64,000 nucleotides of DNA from Atriophallophorus winterbourni (lineage: Eukaryota > Platyhelminthes > Trematoda > Plagiorchiida > Microphallidae): assembly GCA_013407085.1 (NCBI GenBank), contig JACCGJ010010799.1, positions 1 through 64,000 on the forward strand, in the 5' to 3' direction. Below, piece by piece: positions 38,401-47,400 of the stretch. The notes under the pieces are model-generated. The model ran no database searches, had not been told where the DNA came from, and was given only the letters and a program-made list of their open reading frames with translations. Within the stretch, counting starts at the first letter, position 1; each line of letters opens with the position of its first letter. Position numbers and translations under genes: made by a program.

Positions 38401-41400
38401 AAAATTTACTTTCAAATGTCATATTAAAAAATGCATATTATTTTCTGGATGCAAGTCCAAATGTGAACTTTATAGTTGCTTTATTGTACTCTGTCCGGCA
38501 ATGATATCCAAGCTTAAGATTAAACGAAACCCAGATAAGGAAATCTTTTTCTCCGGTAGTCCAAAGCAGATCATGCGTGCCAAGCTGATACCTTTGGTTC
38601 ACAGATTTTTCAAGCCGCAGCAATTTTCATCAAATTGTAAATCATTTGACTGGAACCAACGAAACAAGGTGCACAGACCCCGTTGTAATGCCGCACAGTC
38701 ATTAACACACCCAACACGTTTCAATATTTTTATATAATCGGCAAAGAGTATTAAGTTGCATCCAATTTCCTCTACTATATCGTCTATATACACCAAGAAT
38801 AGTAGAGGTTCAAGCACCGATCCTTAAGGAACTCTACTTGTGACGTCTTTTCTTCTAGCGAACTTGCTGCCAACATGAAGTTGGACGTGTCTATCGGTGA
38901 GAAAGTCCCTTATGCAATTCAGCAATATTCCCGTTATTACACAAGTTCCGAGCTTTTTTATTAAAATGTCATGGTTGACTCTAGCGAAAGCTTTGGAAAT
39001 GTCGATGTAGCAAGCAAGTACAGCCTCACCTTCGTCTAATGCCTCAGTCCAATCTTCGAACCTTGTAAGAAGGTTAGATAAACAGCAACGATTTCTTCGA
39101 AAACCGTGTTGTGCTGCGGTCAAAACGTTCTCTTATGCGCACAGTCAAAATGCGTTATATCAATTTGAAGATTACCGAAAGTAGCGTTACAGGTCTATAG
39201 ATTTCTGTGTCTGAACGGCTACCACCCTTATAAGTAAGAGTTATCAATTCTGACTTTCAATGCGATCTTATGTTGTCTTCATGTAGGCTGAGATTGAATA
39301 AGTGCGTGAACGGAGCATTCAAAGAAATTCGACACCTGCGAATTATGGCGGGGGTAATTTTGTCTGCGCCAGGAGACTTCTTTTCGTTAAGTTGACAAAG
39401 TTCCCTCCCAACAGTATATTAATTGACAGTCATTTCACTGCAAATAGTTTATTACACAAAAACAAAGTGACGTGAGTGTGTTGGCCAACGTTATGTATGA
39501 TCCACACCGATCGAAGCTAATTCACAGAGCATACATTTGCTGTCTCACTGCAAATAATATCCATCTATGAACGGCGCGAAAATCACGTCTGACAATGCGT
39601 TTTACTTACAACGAACTCCGCTTATAACGAACATTTTACTCTCTCCTCAGCGATTCGTTGTACCCGTGTTCCACTGTATTACAGTTTTACATTTTCATTC
39701 TGTGGTGTTGTAAAGTGATATTTTTCACTATTATTCAACCTTTCTTTAAGTCTTAATGTCGTGGTGTTTTACAGTGTGAACTATTCCAATCATCCATCCT
39801 TGAATCCTTAAATGTTTCTACAGAGAAAAAGGAGAAAATGAGGTGGACTCCCGATCAATATTTTTTCATAGAACAATTTGTGAACTTACACGGTTGAGCT
39901 TGTGCGAACATCTGTTGCGGCTGTTGCACTGTAATAGAAGTGAGAAAATGGAGTTATAATAAGGCACATAAACGTAGAAACACATATATTTGCATGCATT
40001 TCCATCACACACACAAATCACATCAGGTATGGGACAGTAGAATCAGGATCCGCATGCGCTTGAAACAGTTGAAGAATGGTAAACATGTTGCGCTTGTATG
40101 CCACTGTTGGATAAGTTTGGTACAACACTGTTTCAAGCGCATGCGGATATTGACCTTACCTGATGAGTGCAAACAGCACGAAACCGGTCGTGGGGTATGT
40201 TTGTGATAGAAATGATAGCAATTGAAATTTTTTTGTTTATGGTCATGGATTTAAAATATGTCTACATGTGTGCGGTCTCATGTGATTGAACAGGTTGGTC
40301 GTACCAAACCTTACGAAACAGTGGCATACATGCGCAACTGGTAAACAAAAATTATTATTAATCGCAGGCCGCACATGAACTGCGATTATTAGAATATCAG
40401 AGGAAAAATACTCAATTCGATCACATCATTTTGAGAGTAAGAATCCACCAAATGGTCACGCAGACACAGAGCAAACAAATTTATAGTCTGAAAGATTACT
40501 TCTGAACAGTTTTTGAAATTGGAATTCAGTATCAAAATATCTGCGACCAAATCCGGTTAAAATTGGTTATTTGGTATCACCTGCGTCAATTTATTTCCTT
40601 TCGAAATATACGACTTACTCGCTTGGGGCTGCGTGAATCCTTGCAGCTGCGGGGGAGGCACTGAAAATGTTTCGTGTGAATAATACGATTTCTGAATTGA
40701 CGTTATAACTACTAAAGATTATTCCTAGTAAATACCGACCTATTCAATCACACATATCCAGATGGGGACAAATACATAGGGTTTAAAATAATCGTCATTT
40801 CTATCCATTTCAATCAAACACACAATTGAACTGATTACCCGATCTTTCCTGTCATCAGTTTTATACAGTAACTCATGATATGCAATTATTGAAACAGTGT
40901 ATAAACGGTGAACAAGAAATGATAGAGTAAGCTACTTTGGATGATAATGGTACGAGAAACCAGTTCAATCACTTGTTCACACACATACATCCAAATGTGA
41001 ATTAACCTATGTGCGTGAACTAATTCCATAATTGCATGCATTTCCATCGCATACAGACAAACACACCATATTAGAGTAGCAAGTAACCGGAAATGAGCTT
41101 AGATTTCAACGTCTTAATGGCTTGCGTATCTTGATCTTAGTATGTATAACTTATACGTTTTGACAGAACTGAAGCGGTCGCTGTGTGTGTGATTGCTACG
41201 AATGTAAATGAGGATATTTTCCTCTGTTCACATTGAACATCACGTATATTCATCATTATATTAATGTCTTTCACTAATCTGCAATACACAAAAGCTCAAT
41301 ATCGAATTGACGAGCTTGAATTTCTAACGAGAAAATTAGGAAGGGTGGACTCGCGATCAATATTTTTTCATAGAAAAATTTGTTAACTTACACGGTTGGG

Positions 41401-44400
41401 CTTGTGCGAACATCGATTGCGGCTGTTGCACTGTAATAGAAGTGAGAAAATGGTGTCATAATAAGGCACATTAACGTAAAACACATATATTTGCATGCAT
41501 TTGCATGCACACTAACGACGCCTAATGCACTTTTCAATTAATGATACACCAATATTACTTATTTAAATTTTTTTAAACTCAGCAATCATATGCATTTGAG
41601 TTTATTTATCACATTGTTACAACGTAAAAAATTAATGTTTAATTCATCTTTAAATATCATTTTACCGAACTCAAATAACCAAATTAATTTATAACAATTT
41701 CAGTATTATAATGAGTTATTATCAGATTTCGATTACGGTACTTATGTACGGCGCTCTGCAGTGCATCGTCTGTGAGTCGGGTTGTATCGGATACTAGTAT
41801 CAGCTGCCTGCAATTGATGTCGTTCTTCTGAGTGCAGCCCAGTGTTTTGAGCTCTGTGAAAGAGAGTAATCCTCCGTGTATACAGCATAATCGTTTCACT
41901 CAAACGAAGTTTCGGAAGTTTTTCCATATTAATCATTGCAAAACGTACTTCGTGTATACATACACAGTCTTTGACACAGTGATTAAAGGAAGACTTCACG
42001 CTATCCAAAACGATTAATGATAAGGTTACTAAAATGATCAATGGATTGCTTATTCTACCACTTCAGCAGCGACTGATTATACTCAGATTGTGCAATAACG
42101 AGGAGCACATGATATGACCTAATTCTGATATACCGAATAATCCATACGGTGTCGCACTCCCGCTGCCAATTATTGAAAAATGGTTCAGAAGGTCCCCCCA
42201 CACAGCCATTATCTCACCTTTCACCTTTTCGACTTGAATGTATCCGAAACTTCCATTCAATCCGTTTATGTTTTCTCTATAACACTTTACCGTCAGGTCG
42301 ACATTAGTTGAAATGATATTCAAATTAATGATACCAAATCTCATGTTCAATGATAGAGTATTTGCTTCAAATTACTGAAAACCATCAGCGCAAATTGTTT
42401 ACCATTGTTCGACTGTGGCAACGACAAGCAAATCATGATTTCATGTCCTAACCAGATGAGTGCTTGTAACACGAAGCCTGTCGTCGTGTATGAGTTATGG
42501 AAATACATGAAAATGGGCTAGTTTGTTCATAGTCATGGGTTCAAACCCTGTTCACATGAGTGTGGGCTCATGTGATTAAACAGCTTGGTCCTACCTAACC
42601 TGACCCAACAATGGCATACAAGCGCAACTAGATTACCATTCTTCGACTTTCTCAAGCGTATGCGGATATGATCCTACTGCGGCGGCCTTCAAATCGGCCG
42701 TGCATATAATTAATTTCTCCGCAGGTTTTTTCAACATTTTTCGTTAATTGTCAACGCTAGCTGTGGGCAAAATGCATCAATTTTCGTATCAACTGAGGCC
42801 AATTTTCGACGCGCAATTTTGAACGAATTACGAGATACCGGGAATAGTCGTGACACTTTTGTCTCAAAACGTTTGGTTACACCATTTGTCAATAAACTGG
42901 AACACATGTGGAAATAATCAACAAAGACGGAAAAGAAACATCGTAGTAGTGAGGACCCGCTTTTAATAATAGCCCTGCTGCGCGGCAAGGTACTGTATAC
43001 CAGCAACGCGAAACACTGACGAAATTCGTTGACAAACCACGATGTTTAAATAAAGAATCAAAGAGTGATTATTTGTCAAGCGCTAGAGACGTTCAACATA
43101 ACGAATGTCTTGTGGTGATCACACTCCCAGCACTCAAAATCCGCAGAGGGTGTCCTGCTGTTTGTCTTCATCAGGTTAAGATTGTAATCTTAGTTTCATT
43201 TAACTGTAACAAATAGTGAGTCATTTGTAAACAAACATCATAATTCGTCGTACGAACCCTAGTTGCATGCATATCCATGACAGATGTATAAATTTGGCTA
43301 ATGCTCCGTACGAGAATTGACATTGATTTATAGGAGGGTGAAATCACAATAATAAAATCTGTTTTGTGTGTATGTGTGACAGATATGAAAATGATAATGA
43401 CGAATCAAATTTAGAGTGTTAACACGTAGAAAGTGATCATCATTTTGCAAGGTGTTGGTGCGATCGAACTGTAAGTATGTCACCTAATAATTAGACTGCG
43501 CTTCCTAAACCCGGACATCATGGTCCAGAAACATATTTTACGTCTAGCTCTTTTAAATCAACAACATATTAGGCTTTATGATGGATTTTACACTATGCCA
43601 TGTGTTGAGCTCTTCGGACGAATGGACCTGAAGACTCCTTAACTCAAAGAAAGATGAATTTATGCTCTTATATAAAAATTTAGAATTGTCTCACACTCAT
43701 GAATTAATTGTACCAAATACAAAATACTCGCACCATCCGAGGTCACTGTTACATGCTGGAAATATCACACCCCATGCGGAAATGCCAGAGGTATAATTAA
43801 TCGCTGTGTGCTTTGTTTTGAATATCTTATTTACCAGTTTGGTTATCTCCAATTGTTTAGATTTATTCAACTTGAAAAATGAAGGCTAGATGTGAGATAA
43901 CCCTGGCATTTCCCACCAGCCTGTAACAAGTTAGCTCACTCATATGGAACAAATCGTTTTGTTAACGTGTATCTATACTTAAAACCTGGCGTTATTGTAT
44001 AATTGAATGCTTTCTCAACCAAAAATCTGGAATCTTCAAATGTCAAGTATGAATCACCATTGAAAAATGATTTCAGAAAAAAACAAGTTGATAAAATTCA
44101 CCACTTCACACAAATAAAACTATTATTTTCTTCCAAACTGCTGTTTGCGATAAGGGAATCAATTTTTTGGATTTAAAAATAATAAAAAAATATTTGAATA
44201 AAGTATTCATATTGCATAGACTTTTAGTATAGACTTTTTTCAAATCAAAATGAAATTTAGTGTCGGAAAAGTCACCTAAATTAGTGAATTAGAATGGGAT
44301 TGAGAATGATTCAATTAAACTAGTGTCCATATTCGTTAGAGCCAATAGATTTTGATCTGCGAAATAATGCTATTTGATCCCGTGTATATTTCGTACCTTG

Positions 44401-47400
44401 AAGTACGAGGTAAGACTAATTCGAGGTGGTGTGATTTAGGGCAATTTAATTATGCTCCATGTTCTAACTATTTTTCTGTGCCAGAGGCGAAACGCAGCCC
44501 AAAATCCGCTCTAACAGTTGATATTCAAATTTCATTTTCATGGCAATGTCTAATTGATCGGACACAGAAAACTATTCATTACATAATCGTGAAAATATGT
44601 TTTAGATTGCGTTATACTCTGTAATCATTCTTGCAAACAATGACCTTACGTAGCCATGTCAACTACAAGTTAAAGGACGATGACCCCATTTATGTAAAAT
44701 ATAGAATACAAAGTTAACAATGTCAATATATTCACACTTACCAATAATTGACTTGTATGGAGAGCGTAGAGTTAGCAGTGCGAATTGTCCAACAGGTATG
44801 CTATGAAGAAATCCTAGCACATCATTTTTGTTAGAACCTTGGAAAGACTTCCCGTTGATGAATTCAATCTGATCGCCAATTGCAACTAGACCATGAGAAA
44901 CGTTTGAAGCGTTTTGGAATGTTCCAAGAACTTCCATTTGTTTGATAAACACAATTCCACATCCCAAATCCTCCAAACCGACCCCGTAAGAATCTCCCTC
45001 TCGTTCTATGTTAATTTGCTTTTGGACACCACGAATGTGAGCGAAGATGCTATCACTACCGCTCAAATCACTACTCAAAAGGTGATTCATGTCAACTTCA
45101 TTCGTGTTACGTGTGCAATACATAATCTGAAATTAAACGATTATAACATCGTTTGAAAACCATTTATTTTGCACTATAATTAGAGGTACCAATTAATTTT
45201 GAAGAAAACGTGAACTTGTAAGCCACTTTTGCGTTAGGTTGAGTGTACTAACCTGTTCAAACATACGTATATCAGATTAAGCTCATGGTCTTTGAAAATC
45301 ATCATCTTTGCATGCATTTCGATCACATAAACACACATTACGGGAGGTAACCAACACTTTGCACTCATCAGATGGTGACAGTACCGTAAGGATCCACATA
45401 TCTTAAAGCAGCGAAGAACTGTAAAGAAAGCGTGAATTTGTCTGTCGCTTTTGGGTGACTTTGACGAGACCAGCCTTGTGAAGCACACAGCACGTAGATG
45501 CGTTAACCCAAGAAGTTGAACGAAAATGTTCATTTGAATGCATTCCCCTCACACTCATGTCATTCGCATTCTGAGCAAACTGTAACCAACGGAACGAAAG
45601 CGGTCGTGAATTTTGTTTGAGGGAACTTTAAGCAAATGAATATTTCCGTTGATGACCAAGAGCTCAAACAATTCTGCCTGTGATGTGGCACACAAGCGCA
45701 TCTTGTTTACCGTTCTCCCATTGTTTCAATATCAAGCTGATTCTTATCCTACTGTCCAAAACTGATGACTCCAAGCAGCACGAACCCAGTCGTGGGGCTT
45801 TTAGACTATTCTATTTGGTTGATAAACATGTTCATATTGAATACTTTATATGAAAGCACATATAATCCTAACGCTTTTAACTACGCTTTCTACTATTCGG
45901 AACAAAATCTGATAAAAGTTTACATTAATTTTAATACCCAGTAGTATTAAATAAATAACAATTTTAATTAAATAATGAAGTTTTACCGTTGTCAACTAAA
46001 AAATAAATTGTTAGCTAAGAACAAACTAAAAATATACGGAATCAAGAATCAACATTTTATGGTGATCAAATCAATCTCTCTACATGTATCATTGGATGAC
46101 AACTATAAAGAATACGTATGATGCAATCAAAATTCTATTGAGGTGTTTGGTTTGTGTGAGTTCATATTCGGTGAATATACAGGCCCGATAGTGGAGTGCT
46201 CTTTGATATAAGCATCCAGTTTCGATTTGAAATTAATGATCGTAGGAGCGTTCACAATATCCTGTGATAGTGAATTCCACAGAAAGCAAATACGTACTGA
46301 GTAGAAATGACGTTACAATCGAGTCTTGATTGCCGTATAACGAGACAACTTGAATACGAGCATTTTATTTTGGATGGATATCAGTATTTTTAAAGCGGGG
46401 TGCGCCTAGGGAGAAAACAACTCAAATATTTTCCTCAACCTTCCCAATATACAGCTCTATCTGCTGAAGACTTTCTAACAATCACTATTCGGTTTCAGGT
46501 TATTGGTAATCCAGATACCGTGATCCATTCTCAGCGCTGCTCCAAGTTAATTTTTCATGACCAACATTATATGTATGCTTGCACTGCCGGCAAAGATGTA
46601 ACATTTTACATTTACTTATATTCAAACGAATCGGATTTAATTGAGACCATTGATAAATAGCATTCAAATCCACTTGCAGCATCAAACAATCTTTAATGTA
46701 TCGGATTTGCTTCCATGTTTTCATTTCAGCATTATCAAAAAAGAACCACATTCCATCGTACTATCTTCGTAAAATAATTTACGTATAACAAGAAAATGAT
46801 ACGCCCGAGCACTAAACATTGAGGTATGCCGCTATGGACATTGATGGCTTTTGATTGAACGCCGTCAAGTGTCTCGCAATTTCCGATCGGTCATATAATC
46901 CATTAACCACGATAAGAAGTTTCCTGTTATAGGATATTACACTAGCTTTGGCAGAATGAGTCTGTGGTTGACCTTATCGAATGCTTAAGATACATCAATA
47001 TATCGGGCATGAACTGGGTATCCCAGGTCAAGAGACGTTGCTCAATCATCCCGAGTGATGAGTAAATTTGACGGACAAGATCTGTTTCGGCGAAACCAAT
47101 GTTGCGCTGCTGTTAAAAGTCCTTTAGTTTTTAGGCAATTCACTGTAGGCTCAGTTAGGATCTGCTCCATAATTTTCGACATGAAGGGCAGGAGTCTAGC
47201 AAGCCTGTAATGTGCTACACCGGAACTACAGCTACCTTGTAAATTGGTGTTATCACAACAGATTCGCATATTGACGGAACGCATCCTTCGCTAAGTTTCC
47301 CAACAAAAAATCCGCTTGACTGTTTGGAAGCTGTGTACAACATGCGCGAATAATAGCTGGGGTAAAGTTCTCCACACCCGGGGATTTTATCCTATTTAGT

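Larger units (their letters stand above)
36871..39800. repeat. Tandem block 3 (2930 nt)
   Basis: Near-identical to block 2 over its whole length, including the exons, the hammerhead at 37220 and the CR1 fragment. Confidence 0.88.
39801..40571. repeat. Tandem block 4, partial
   Basis: It matches blocks 2 and 3 through the 39-nt exon and the hammerhead, then breaks at about 40571 (AATTGGTTATTT) into sequence homologous to 8200 of copy A. Confidence 0.8.

Noticed and set aside
41684..42041. Overlapping minus frames of 71 and 99 codons (LILVSDTTRLTDDAL, MINMEKLPKLRLSE)
   Set aside because: No family is recognised and splice sites are lacking. It may be a retroelement scrap.
42440..42500. CAGATGAGTGC...GAAGCC as a hammerhead
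   Set aside because: Both conserved core strands are altered (CAGATGA, GAAG) and helix II does not close. It is a dead relic at best.
42530..42575. GGGTTCAAACCCTG and GGGTTCGAACG (1565) as RNA polymerase III B boxes of a SINE
   Set aside because: No A box at the right spacing and no tRNA fold could be found. The match to a B box alone is weak.
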